Below, one piece after another: positions 1 through 5,989 of a stretch of DNA of 10,240 nt; the first letter of the stretch is position 1; each line of letters opens with the position of its first letter. The notes beneath the pieces were generated by a model, which ran no database searches, had not been told where the DNA came from, and saw only the letters and a list, made by a program, of their open reading frames with translations. Made by a program: the position numbers and the translations under genes. The stretch covers positions 1 through 10,240 of the forward strand of contig JACDBY010000486.1 in the NCBI GenBank assembly GCA_013694685.1, in the 5' to 3' direction. Origin of the DNA: Actinomycetota bacterium. GTDB lineage: Bacteria > Actinomycetota > Thermoleophilia > Gaiellales > Gaiellaceae.

Positions 1-139
1 GGGACCGGGCGTCAACAGAGCGACGTCCGTCCCGCGCAAGTCCGAGGTGATCTGGACAGTCCGCCTCACGCGGGGGACAGACACGTTCCTGTGCGACCCT
101 CACGCCAACAACATGCGGGGAACCTTCCGAGTCACCTAG
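1..139 (+). CDS. Cupredoxin (blue copper) domain protein, C-terminal fragment
   Basis: This is an open frame entering from the left edge (codons begin at base 2) and ending at TAG 137-139, giving 45 residues. The end reads WTVRLTRGTDTFLCDP followed by HANNMRGTFRV. The pattern of a beta strand, then C-x2-H-x3-M-x-G-x-F, is the ligand loop of type I copper proteins: Cys, His and Met bind copper, and the fourth ligand (His) would lie upstream, outside the window. The family comprises small secreted or membrane-anchored electron carriers of the plastocyanin/azurin type, so a signal peptide is expected in the missing N-terminus. The next gene is convergent and begins its stop codon 64 bp away, so this gene ends its transcription unit. 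The family call is firm; the precise partner, such as a cytochrome or copper oxidase, cannot be told from a fragment. Confidence 0.85.
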   Translation, partial: GPGVNRATSVPRKSEVIWTVRLTRGTDTFLCDPHANNMRGTFRVT

Positions 140-153
140 CGCGGCTTGCGTTC

Positions 154-171
154 GGCGACGGCCTGGTCGCC
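154..171. terminator. Small hairpin between convergent genes
   Basis: GGCGAC (154-159) pairs perfectly with GTCGCC (166-171) around a 6-nt loop. It lies in the 64-bp gap between the cupredoxin stop and the glycosyltransferase stop, where either transcript would end. There is no T-tract on either strand, so it would be an atypical (hairpin-only) terminator at best. In DNA this GC-rich a 6-bp stem can occur by chance. Confidence 0.3.
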
Positions 172-203
172 TCGTGCGCTTGGGGCTAGACGCGGCGCTC
201 CCG

Positions 204-1739
204 CTACGCGGGTGGCGGGGCGAAGACGACGAACGGATCGACGGCGATCCGGCGGTAGCCATAGCCCTCGAGCTCGACGGTGAGTCGTCGCAACTGCTCG
301 ATTCGGGCCGCTGCCGCTGCGCCAGGCGTCCGGTCGGCGCCGGTCTCGAGGGACGAGCGGAAGAAGACGAATCCGTGCCGTCTGGCCTCCACCGCCCGCT
401 CGTACGGCCGATGACGGATGGCCGGATGGCGCGAAGCGAGAACAAGACCGTCAACGAGGGCGACCCGTTCGAGCTTGGACTGGGCGGCGACGATCCGCTC
501 GTCGGTCTCGAAAGTCAGCGCGTACGCGAGCCAGAAGTCGGCGTAGACCCGGTCGAGCTCCAGGCGGTCGAGCGTCGCGACGAGAGGGGCGAGGTCACGC
601 GGTGCGCGCGGCGGTTGCGCCTGCACGGCCCGGGCGTGCGTGTCCATCCGGGCGAGGGTCACGATCGACAGTGCGAGCAGGATGCCGAGCAGCCCGACAG
701 CGCGCCCGTACGTCGGCGCGAGCTGGGCGAGAAGAAGGACGACGACCGGGGCGACCACGAGGAGGTAGCGGGGTTCCTCGCTGAAGAGGGTCTGCGGCGC
801 GAGCGCGTAGACGAACGGGAAGCAGGCTGCGACGACGTAGAGCAGGGAAGCGTTCTGGTGGCGCGATCGGTACGCCCCGTAGAGGAAGAGCATCCCCAGC
901 GTCACGAGTACGAGAACCACGAGCACCGACGAAAGCAGCGGCGCCTGCGTGAACGGCGTCCGCAGACCGAGGAGCATCGGCAGGAGGGGCGAGGCGAAAA
1001 TACGGAGGCGGTGCGCGTACGAGGTGGTGTTCTCGATCGGCGAGTCGAGCGAGGCCCAGTCGTTCTGCAGGTTCCAGACAATCGAGGGCAGGGCTCCGAC
1101 CACGACCGCCAGGGCCACGAGCGGGAGCGAGCGGAGCCACCGAGGCTCACGCCACGTCAGCCAGACGAGGAGACCGACGCCAACAGGTACGAGCTGGGCG
1201 CTCTGCCAGAGCGCGAGCCCGAGGACGAGGCCGAAGACGGCGGCGCGTAGCGTGGTCGGACGCTCTTTCAGGCGTAGCGCGAGGAGCAGCAACATAGCTG
1301 TGTAGAGCACCCCGCTCGCGTAGAAGCCCTGCTGGTGCGTGAGCTTGTAGACGAGAAACGGCGGAAAGATCCAGAGGGCGCAACCGGCCACCGTCGCCGC
1401 CGGCTCTCCGATCGTTCGGCGCCCAACGCGCCAGACGACGAGCGCGGCAAGTCCCGAGAAGACGATCGGAACGATCCTCAAGGTGAGCCAACTCGAGCCC
1501 GCGACCGCGAACAGCGGAGCCGTGAGGAGCGCCTCCTGCGACCCACCGAAGCCCTGGCCCCAGAAGAATACGGTGAGCTCGCCGTCGAGCACGTCCCGCG
1601 CCATCAGCCCCACGACGCCCTCGTCGCTGTCCGGGATCCCGAGCGCCGAGCGGTAGGCCCAGACGCGGAGCGCGACACCACCGGCGAACGCCAGCGCGAC
1701 CATCGCCCACCGCGGCTTGCCGAGTCGAAGGCGCGTCAC
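204..1739 (-). CDS. GT39/ArnT-like integral membrane glycosyltransferase (GT-C fold)
   Basis: The 511-residue protein begins with a short basic stretch and a first membrane helix (about residues 11-28). An acidic loop follows with D37, D39 and E40 in IPDSDEGVVGLMARDVLDGE. The Asp/Glu motif in the first extracytoplasmic loop is the catalytic signature of GT-C enzymes such as PMT, ArnT and other GT39-like proteins, which transfer a sugar from a polyprenyl-phosphate carrier on the outer face of the membrane. Many Leu/Val/Ala-rich helices follow to about residue 365, then a soluble tail of about 145 residues rich in Arg and Glu. Length and layout fit the family (about 450-600 aa). The GTG at 1739 has only a weak GGCGAG upstream; an in-frame Met at residue 13 is an alternative start. 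The gene stands alone, divergent from the barrel protein to its right, and nothing nearby names the acceptor. Confidence 0.82.
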   Translation of the reverse strand: MTRLRLGKPRWAMVALAFAGGVALRVWAYRSALGIPDSDEGVVGLMARDVLDGELTVFFWGQGFGGSQEALLTAPLFAVAGSSWLTLRIVPIVFSGLAALVVWRVGRRTIGEPAATVAGCALWIFPPFLVYKLTHQQGFYASGVLYTAMLLLLALRLKERPTTLRAAVFGLVLGLALWQSAQLVPVGVGLLVWLTWREPRWLRSLPLVALAVVVGALPSIVWNLQNDWASLDSPIENTTSYAHRLRIFASPLLPMLLGLRTPFTQAPLLSSVLVVLVLVTLGMLFLYGAYRSRHQNASLLYVVAACFPFVYALAPQTLFSEEPRYLLVVAPVVVLLLAQLAPTYGRAVGLLGILLALSIVTLARMDTHARAVQAQPPRAPRDLAPLVATLDRLELDRVYADFWLAYALTFETDERIVAAQSKLERVALVDGLVLASRHPAIRHRPYERAVEARRHGFVFFRSSLETGADRTPGAAAAARIEQLRRLTVELEGYGYRRIAVDPFVVFAPPPA

Positions 1740-1828
1740 GGGCTCGCCGAGGGCAGCGCGGCCATCCGCAGCAACTCTAAGTCCTCGTCGATCCGCGAGG
1801 TTCTGGCGCCGAGCGCTTGACGAACCGC

Positions 1829-1858
1829 CGTAGGCGGCGCATGCTGCCGCCGTCTACG
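1829..1858 (+). promoter_or_regulatory. Hairpin in the leader of the alpha/beta-barrel gene
   Basis: GGCGGC (1833-1838) pairs with GCCGCC (1846-1851) around a 7-nt loop containing GCATGC. Below a 3-nt bulge (1852-1854), CGTA (1829-1832) pairs with TACG (1855-1858). The base of the hairpin is 3 nt from the GAGGAGG ribosome site at 1862, so in the mRNA it could modulate ribosome access or stability. I see no riboswitch family in it. The rest of the 134-bp divergent gap (1740-1873) shows no convincing -35/-10 pair. Confidence 0.35.
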
Positions 1859-1861
1859 AAC

Positions 1862-1868
1862 GAGGAGG
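1862..1868 (+). promoter_or_regulatory. Ribosome binding site that fixes the start at 1874
   Basis: GAGGAGG lies 5 nt before the ATG at 1874. It is the strongest Shine-Dalgarno match in this region. It argues against the earlier in-frame ATGs at 1817 and 1841, which would add an Arg-rich, low-complexity N-terminus and have no such site. Confidence 0.75.
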
Positions 1869-1873
1869 CCGAG

Positions 1874-2158
1874 ATGTACGCACGTGTCGCGACGTTCGAG
1901 GGCGGGGACCTCGACGAGATCCGTCGCCTCAACGACGAACGGGCAGCCGAAGGGTCGAGCGGGATGCCCGACGGCGTGAAGCGCGTCCTCGTCCTCCAGG
2001 GCGACCGGCGCCTGTTCATCACGTTCTTCGAGAGTCGTGAGTCGCTCGAGGCCGCGGAGGCGGGTTTCGAGTCGATGGGGGCCGAGATTCCGGAGGACGT
2101 CCGCGGCCGCCGTCTGGGTGTCGAGACGTACGAGGTCGCCTTCGACGAGGCGACGTAG
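1874..2158 (+). CDS. Small dimeric alpha/beta-barrel (ABM-like) protein, function unknown
   Basis: The product has 94 residues and starts MYARVATFEGGDLDEIRRLN. The order is a first beta strand (YARVATFEG), a helix, a strand (GVKRVLVLQGD), a strand (RRLFITFFES), a helix with SLEAAEAGFESM, and a final strand (VETYEVAFD). This beta-alpha-beta-beta-alpha-beta order and the size fit the ferredoxin-like dimeric alpha/beta barrel seen in antibiotic-biosynthesis-monooxygenase and stress-responsive barrel families. Many actinobacteria carry such short stand-alone proteins beginning 'M.ARV.T.EG', and their substrate is generally unknown. No cofactor-binding residues can be assigned, so I do not call it an oxygenase. 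The gap to the next gene is 51 nt on the same strand, so co-transcription is possible. Start choice rests on the strong ribosome site at 1862-1868. Confidence 0.72.
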   Translation: MYARVATFEGGDLDEIRRLNDERAAEGSSGMPDGVKRVLVLQGDRRLFITFFESRESLEAAEAGFESMGAEIPEDVRGRRLGVETYEVAFDEAT

Positions 2159-2209
2159 CCGGCTCTTGTCCGGGTCGGTGGGGCGCACGCTGTAGGTACG
2201 GTCCGGGCG

Positions 2210-2461
2210 ATGCTCGACTGGCTCGACCAGGTGCAGGAGCGGCTCGACCGCTTCGCCGGGGATTCGGGTGCTGGTGCCAGCGTCCTCTCGCCGGCCGACA
2301 TCGAGTTGCTGCTGGAGCTGGCGCGCAGCGCGGCGCACGAGACCGGGCAGAGGACGAACGCACCGCTCGTCGCCTACCTCGTCGGCTACGCGCACGGTCG
2401 CAGCCCCGAGACCGAGTTGCAGGACCTGGTCGCCGCGGCGCTCGACAAGCGCGACGGCTGA
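2210..2461 (+). CDS. DUF6457-like small helical protein
   Basis: The 83-residue acidic protein starts MLDWLDQVQERLDRFAG. It contains IELLLELARSAAHETGQRTN, followed by APLVAYLVGYAHGR and an amphipathic C-terminal helix. The pattern L..W...... (x)n .LL.LAR.AAH...R..APL.AYL.GYA.GR resembles DUF6457, a short actinobacterial domain found alone or fused to MobA-type molybdopterin nucleotidyltransferases. I recall this from family patterns, not from a search, and the biochemical role is unknown. There is no membrane segment or signal peptide. No Shine-Dalgarno is visible before the ATG at 2210. A weak TTGTCC (2166-2171) and TAGGTA (2193-2198) pair, spaced too widely at 21 nt, would give a nearly leaderless message. 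The SDR gene follows 23 nt downstream, so these two are probably one operon. Confidence 0.7.
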   Translation: MLDWLDQVQERLDRFAGDSGAGASVLSPADIELLLELARSAAHETGQRTNAPLVAYLVGYAHGRSPETELQDLVAAALDKRDG

Positions 2462-2484
2462 CACAGAGAACAAGGGAGGCTGAC

Positions 2485-3147
2485 GTGGCAACGTGGCTCC
2501 TGACAGGTGCGAACCGAGGGATCGGGCTCGAGCTCGCCCGCCAACTGCACGCGCGCGGCGAGTCCGTGCTCGCCGCGTGCCGCTCGAGCTCGACTGAGCT
2601 CGACGCGGTCGGGTGCCGCGTCGTCGAGGGGATTGACGTCGCCGACGACCGGGTCGGCGAGGCGCTCGACGAGGCGCTCGGTGACGAGCAGGTCGACGTC
2701 GTGGTCTCGAACGCCGGCATCCTGAGGCGCGACGCCGGAACGGGGATCGACATTGACGCCGCTCGCGAGCAGTTCGAGGTCAACACGCTCGGCCCGCTGC
2801 GGCTCGTGAACGCGCTCCTGCCGCGGCTTGGGCGCGGTGCGAAGCTCGGGTTCGTCTCGAGCATGGCCGGCTCGATCGGCGACGGCCCTTCGGGTGGCAA
2901 CTACGGCTACCGGATGTCGAAGACGGCGCTCAACATGGCGGCCGTCAACCTCGCGGGGGAGCTCGAGCCGCGGGAGATCTACGTCGCCGTGCTCCATCCG
3001 GGCTTCGTCCGCACCGAGATGACGGGGGGCAGCGGCAACGTCGACGCCGCAGACGCCGCCGCGGGTCTGATCGCGCGCCTCGACGAGCTCGACGCCTCGC
3101 GAAGCGGCAGCTTCGTGCACGCGGACGGCCGCGAGCTGCCCTGGTAA
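2485..3147 (+). CDS. Short-chain dehydrogenase/reductase (C-factor/CsgA-like SDR)
   Basis: The 220-residue classical SDR has a Rossmann dinucleotide site TGANRGIG (residues 7-14), the SNAG motif at 75-78, and N100 of the helix-4 active-site Asn in FEVNTLGP. The catalytic Ser is in FVSSMAG (125/126), with Y142-x3-K146 (YRMSK) and HPGFVRTEM at 171-179. All four members of the Asn-Ser-Tyr-Lys tetrad are therefore present, so it should be an active NAD(P)-dependent oxidoreductase in the cytoplasm. Arg33 in AACRSSS, just after the second beta strand, hints at NADPH preference, which is inference. The short loop structure and overall length resemble C-factor-like SDRs; the substrate is unknown. GTG at 2485 is supported by GGGAGG at 2474-2479, 5 nt upstream. 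It follows the DUF6457-like gene by 23 nt and converges with a PAP2 gene on the other strand. Confidence 0.9.
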   Translation: MATWLLTGANRGIGLELARQLHARGESVLAACRSSSTELDAVGCRVVEGIDVADDRVGEALDEALGDEQVDVVVSNAGILRRDAGTGIDIDAAREQFEVNTLGPLRLVNALLPRLGRGAKLGFVSSMAGSIGDGPSGGNYGYRMSKTALNMAAVNLAGELEPREIYVAVLHPGFVRTEMTGGSGNVDAADAAAGLIARLDELDASRSGSFVHADGRELPW

Positions 3148-3152
3148 CGCCG

Positions 3153-3178
3153 GCTCCCGGCCTCGCTCGGGCCGGAGC
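3153..3178. terminator. Hairpin at the SDR / PAP2 convergent junction
   Basis: GCTCC (3153-3157) plus GGCC (3159-3162) pair with GGCC (3170-3173) plus GGAGC (3174-3178), with one bulged C at 3158 and a 7-nt loop. It begins 6 nt after the SDR stop and lies 34 nt from the PAP2 stop, the right place for a two-way terminator. No T-run follows on either strand. Confidence 0.45.
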
Positions 3179-3211
3179 GGTACCACGTTCCGCCATGACG
3201 CGGCGACCTTC

Positions 3212-4087
3212 CTAGGCTGCCCGGTCGGCCTCGGCGACTCTCCCGGCCTGCTCCACGGCCGCCCCGAAGCGGACGAGGCGACCGCCGAAGGCGAGGCTGA
3301 CAGCGGCGAACCACGCCCAGCCGAGTGCAACGCCGGCGATGACGTCCGAGAGCCAGTGGACGTCGAGCAGCACACGGCTGCCCGCGACTCCCACCGTGAT
3401 CGCGACCGCCCCGCCCGCCAGCGCGGCACGCCACGGGCGGCTGCGTCTACGGCCGAGGACGAGCGCGGCCGCCGCGAAGAAGGTGGCGGCCGTCGCCGAG
3501 TGGCCGCTCGGAAAAGACGGCCCGAGCGTCTCGGCGATTGGATTGAGATCCGGTCGGACACGGTCGGCGAGCTCCTTGACGGTCCGCGTCAGGACGTTCT
3601 GACCGACGATCGCGAGTGCGACATAGAAGGCGAGCCAGCGTGCCGGCGAACGGACGTACTCCGCGACCACCAGCACGACGGCGGCGACGATCACAAACCA
3701 CGTCTCGCCGAGCGTCGTGACGAGCGTCAGGCCGTCGTCGGACGGGTCTGAGACGTGGTCGAAGCCCCACTCGGCGACGCTCTCGTCGAGCTTCACCAGG
3801 CTGTCGCTCGAGCGCACGAGATAGGCGAGCATGCCGAGGACGAGACCACCGAGCGTGATCGTGACGAGAGCGAGCGTGAGCGCGAGACCCGTGGCCATCG
3901 CCGGGTCGAGGCGTCCGAGCAGGAACCTGCGAAGCGACCGGTGCCGCGCCAGCTCGTGACCGACCATCTCCGTGGTGGCGGCCGTCGGGTGCGTAGGCAC
4001 GAGCGCCATCGACGGGTACCGCCAGACGGCGAGCGTCACGACCGCGCCGATGGCGAGCGCGAGGGCGAGAAGGAGGAAGAGGGGCAT
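3212..4087 (-). CDS. PAP2-family membrane phosphatase (canonical motifs)
   Basis: The 291-residue polytopic protein carries all three phosphatase signature motifs. These are K171-x6-R178-P179 (KELADRVRP), P193-S-G-H196, and S237-R238-x5-H244-x3-D248 (SRVLLDVHWLSD). His244 is the expected nucleophile and His196 the acid/base. Family members dephosphorylate phosphatidate, phosphatidylglycerol phosphate or undecaprenyl pyrophosphate at the membrane, and the motif alone does not choose among them. Hydrophobic segments are visible at about residues 2-22, 66-90, 130-145, 152-168, 198-211, 222-236 and 246-266. A loop of about 45 residues follows the first helix. ATG at 4087 is chosen because a helix begins at once; a GTG at 4141 would add 18 residues, and neither start has a clear ribosome site. 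A much longer frame runs on upstream but is antisense to the next gene. It is divergent from the second PAP2 gene, with 93 bp between starts. Confidence 0.9.
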   Translation of the reverse strand: MPLFLLLALALAIGAVVTLAVWRYPSMALVPTHPTAATTEMVGHELARHRSLRRFLLGRLDPAMATGLALTLALVTITLGGLVLGMLAYLVRSSDSLVKLDESVAEWGFDHVSDPSDDGLTLVTTLGETWFVIVAAVVLVVAEYVRSPARWLAFYVALAIVGQNVLTRTVKELADRVRPDLNPIAETLGPSFPSGHSATAATFFAAAALVLGRRRSRPWRAALAGGAVAITVGVAGSRVLLDVHWLSDVIAGVALGWAWFAAVSLAFGGRLVRFGAAVEQAGRVAEADRAA

Positions 4088-4180
4088 CGGGTGGGTTTCG
4101 GCGAGAGCGAGCTGTGAAAGAATGGTGTACCTCGCGAGCACGCGAAGGCAAACCGACGAACGGCCGATGGGGGCGACACG

Positions 4181-4981
4181 GTGAACGCTCGCGAAGAGAC
4201 AGCCGAGGAACGTGCCCGCGATCGGGTGGAGTGGGAGAGCGACGTGCCGGTGCTCGAGCCGAGGGGCGGCGGCCCGGCGGAGCGCTTCGCCGATCTGATC
4301 GGTGACCGGCACCCGGTGATCGCGTTCCTGGTCGCGGTCGTCGCGGGGTACGTCCTGCTCGCCGTGACCTCGATCGTCGTCGGGCTCGTCGTCACCGAGC
4401 TCCTGCTCGACATCAACGGCCTGGAGCGGCTCGACGAGCGCTTCCCTGCCTGGCTGGAGGGCGAGCGAACCGAGGGCCGGACGGATGCATCGTTCATCGG
4501 CTCGGAGATCTCGGGCGGCAAGGTCGTGGTCGGTCTCCTGCTCCTGATCGCCATCGTCATGGCGATCCTCCGCCGCTGGCGCATCGGCGCCTTCGTCGTG
4601 TTCGCCGTCGCGGTCGAGTCGGGGACGTACCGCGCGACGACGCTCCTCGTGGAGCGCCGGCGCCCGGAGGTCGAAAGGCTCGAGAACCTGCCCGTCGACG
4701 CGAGCTACCCGTCCGGCCACACCGCGGCCTCGATCGCCCTCTACTCCGGGATCGCGCTCCTGCTGACCTCGCGGATCGCGACGGGCCCGGCGCGGATCGC
4801 GATCTGGGTCGTCGCGCTCGCGATCCCGCCGATCGTCGCGCTCGCCCGGATCTACCGCGGCATGCATCACCCGATCGACGCGCTCGCGGGCGTGCCGATC
4901 GGAATCGCGGCGTTGCTCGTCGTGCTCTTCGCCGCGCGGGTCGCCGGAGCCGCGGTCGCACGCCGCGAGGCACGCGCATGA
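4181..4981 (+). CDS. PAP2-family membrane phosphatase, variant motif 1, coupled to the lipid kinase
   Basis: The 266-residue protein has a charged cytosolic N-terminus (about 44 residues) and then hydrophobic helices at about 46-76, 114-130, 135-148, 183-197, 205-222 and 236-256. Motif 2 is PSGH at 177-180. Motif 3 is R223-x5-H229-x3-D233 (RIYRGMHHPID), giving the usual catalytic His pair and Asp. Motif 1 keeps R161-P162 but has Thr154 where the canonical KX6RP has Lys. I recall the same Thr variant in other actinobacterial PAP2 proteins, so it need not be inactive. The likely substrate is a lipid phosphate such as phosphatidate. GTG at 4181 has a GGGGGC stretch (4169-4174) 6 nt upstream. Its stop overlaps the start of the DagK-like gene (ATGA, 4978-4981), implying translational coupling and matched amounts of the two enzymes. 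Confidence 0.87.
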   Translation: MNAREETAEERARDRVEWESDVPVLEPRGGGPAERFADLIGDRHPVIAFLVAVVAGYVLLAVTSIVVGLVVTELLLDINGLERLDERFPAWLEGERTEGRTDASFIGSEISGGKVVVGLLLLIAIVMAILRRWRIGAFVVFAVAVESGTYRATTLLVERRRPEVERLENLPVDASYPSGHTAASIALYSGIALLLTSRIATGPARIAIWVVALAIPPIVALARIYRGMHHPIDALAGVPIGIAALLVVLFAARVAGAAVARREARA

Positions 4982-5859
4982 CGCGCGTCGCGGTCGTCGC
5001 CCATGCGGGCAAGACGTTCGGGGGCGGTCTGGTCGAGTTCCGCCGCGTGCTCGAGCAGCACGGTGTCTCCGACCCACTCTGGTACGAGGTGCCGAAGAGC
5101 CGTAAGGCGCCGAAGCAGGTGCAGAAGGCGCTCGACGAAGGCGCGGAGCTCGTCTTTGCCTGGGGTGGCGACGGCACGGTACAGCGGTGTTTGGACGTGC
5201 TCGCGGGAAGCGGGACGCCCCTCGCGGTCTTGCCGGCGGGAACCTCGAACCTCTTCGCGTCGAACCTCGGAATCCCCCAGGACATCGAGGAGGCCGTCGC
5301 GATCGGGCTCGGCCAGACGCGACGCACTCTCGACGTCGGGGTCCTGAACGGGGAGCGCTTCGGCGTGATGGCGGGTGTCGGGTTCGACGCCGCGATGATC
5401 CGGGACGCCGACGCCGGGCTCAAGGACAAAATCGGTCGGCTGGCGTACGTCTGGACGGGGGCCCGCAATCTCCGCGAGGAGCCGTTCGAGGCGAAGATCC
5501 GGGTCGACGGAACGACGTGGTTCGATGACAGCGCAAGCTGCATCCTGGTCGGCAACCTCGGGAAGCTCTTCGGCGGAGTCGAGGCGTTCTCCGATGCAGA
5601 GCCGGACGACGGCCAGCTCGAGCTCGGGGTCGTGACGGCCGAGGGGCTCGTGCAGTGGGCGCGAACGCTGGCCCGCACGGCGGTCGGCACGAGCGAGAAG
5701 TCGCCGTTCGTCCAGGCCACGCGGGCGAAGAAGATCGAGGTGAAGCTCGACCGGAAGGTGCTCTACGAGCTTGACGGCGGCGACCGCACCAAGACCAAGC
5801 GGCTCGAGATCGAGATCGAGCCGGGTGCGCTCGAGGTCTGCGTCCCGGCGGCCGAGTGA
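4978..5859 (+). CDS. Diacylglycerol kinase-family lipid kinase (DagK/YegS type)
   Basis: The 293-residue soluble protein shows the family layout. An N-terminal nucleotide-binding domain begins VAVVAHAGKTFGGG and carries the ATP-site GGDGT at 63-67 (AWGGDGTVQRCLD). It is followed by LPAGTSNLFASNLGIP from residue 85, the equivalent of the usual LPxGTxNDFA. The beta-sandwich C-terminal domain contains MAGVGFDA (131-138) and a DGG segment (266-268) where the conserved DGE normally lies. Family members phosphorylate diacylglycerol, sphingoid or other lipid alcohols using ATP, and one nucleotide-binding domain in this family also serves NAD kinases. Length matches the bacterial family (about 290-310). 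GAGG at 4967-4970 precedes the ATG by 7 nt, and the start overlaps the PAP2 stop by 4 bp. The pairing suggests opposing phosphorylation and dephosphorylation of one lipid pool, which is inference. Departures from LPxGTxND and DGE are modest and do not look inactivating. Confidence 0.9.
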   Translation: MTRVAVVAHAGKTFGGGLVEFRRVLEQHGVSDPLWYEVPKSRKAPKQVQKALDEGAELVFAWGGDGTVQRCLDVLAGSGTPLAVLPAGTSNLFASNLGIPQDIEEAVAIGLGQTRRTLDVGVLNGERFGVMAGVGFDAAMIRDADAGLKDKIGRLAYVWTGARNLREEPFEAKIRVDGTTWFDDSASCILVGNLGKLFGGVEAFSDAEPDDGQLELGVVTAEGLVQWARTLARTAVGTSEKSPFVQATRAKKIEVKLDRKVLYELDGGDRTKTKRLEIEIEPGALEVCVPAAE

Positions 5860-5893
5860 GGCGCGGGCGGGAGCACGTCGTTCGTGACGGGGC

Positions 5894-5989
5894 GAGGCGG
5901 GGCCGGACAGGTCCGGCCCCTACGGGAGGAGGCGCGGGCCGGACGGGTGCGGGCCGTACGGGAGTGAGGCGTGGGCCGGACGGTGAGAG
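5894..5989. repeat. Degenerate tandem repeat, about 36 bp, 2.6 copies
   Basis: Unit 1 (5894-5928) and unit 2 (5929-5964) both begin GAGGCG, contain GGGCCGGAC and end TACGGGAG. A truncated unit 3 (5966-5989) begins GAGGCGTGGGCCGGACGG. GGGCCGGAC recurs at 5900-5908, 5936-5944 and 5973-5981. The array fills most of the 130-bp gap between the convergent DagK-like and PLD genes; only the first unit keeps a perfect palindrome. It is probably a member of a dispersed intergenic palindromic repeat family, which needs the whole genome to confirm. Confidence 0.7.
5899..5920. terminator. Perfect 10-bp palindrome between convergent genes
   Basis: GGGGCCGGAC (5899-5908) pairs perfectly with GTCCGGCCCC (5911-5920) across only 2 nt, so the working RNA loop would be about 4 nt with the closing pair open. 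It lies 40 nt after the lipid kinase stop and 70 nt before the PLD stop, and could stop both transcripts. No T-run flanks it, so a role as a dispersed repeat or protein-binding palindrome is equally possible. Confidence 0.5.

Noticed and set aside
174..1250. Long plus-strand open frame opposite the glycosyltransferase gene
   Set aside because: The product is very rich in Arg, Glu and Gly with no recognisable motif. It mirrors the codon structure of the membrane glycosyltransferase on the other strand, a usual effect of high GC third positions.
1736..2491. Minus-strand 251-codon frame whose TGA overlaps the glycosyltransferase GTG by 4 bp
   Set aside because: The GTGA overlap looks operon-like, but the frame lies antisense to the barrel and DUF6457-like genes, which have family patterns and (for the former) a strong ribosome site. 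Its own product has no motif and a biased composition.
4088..5077. N-terminal extension of the minus-strand PAP2 to a 621-residue protein
   Set aside because: The extra part is low-complexity Arg/Asp/Glu sequence antisense to the second PAP2 gene and the DagK start. The hydrophobic, family-like protein begins at 4087.
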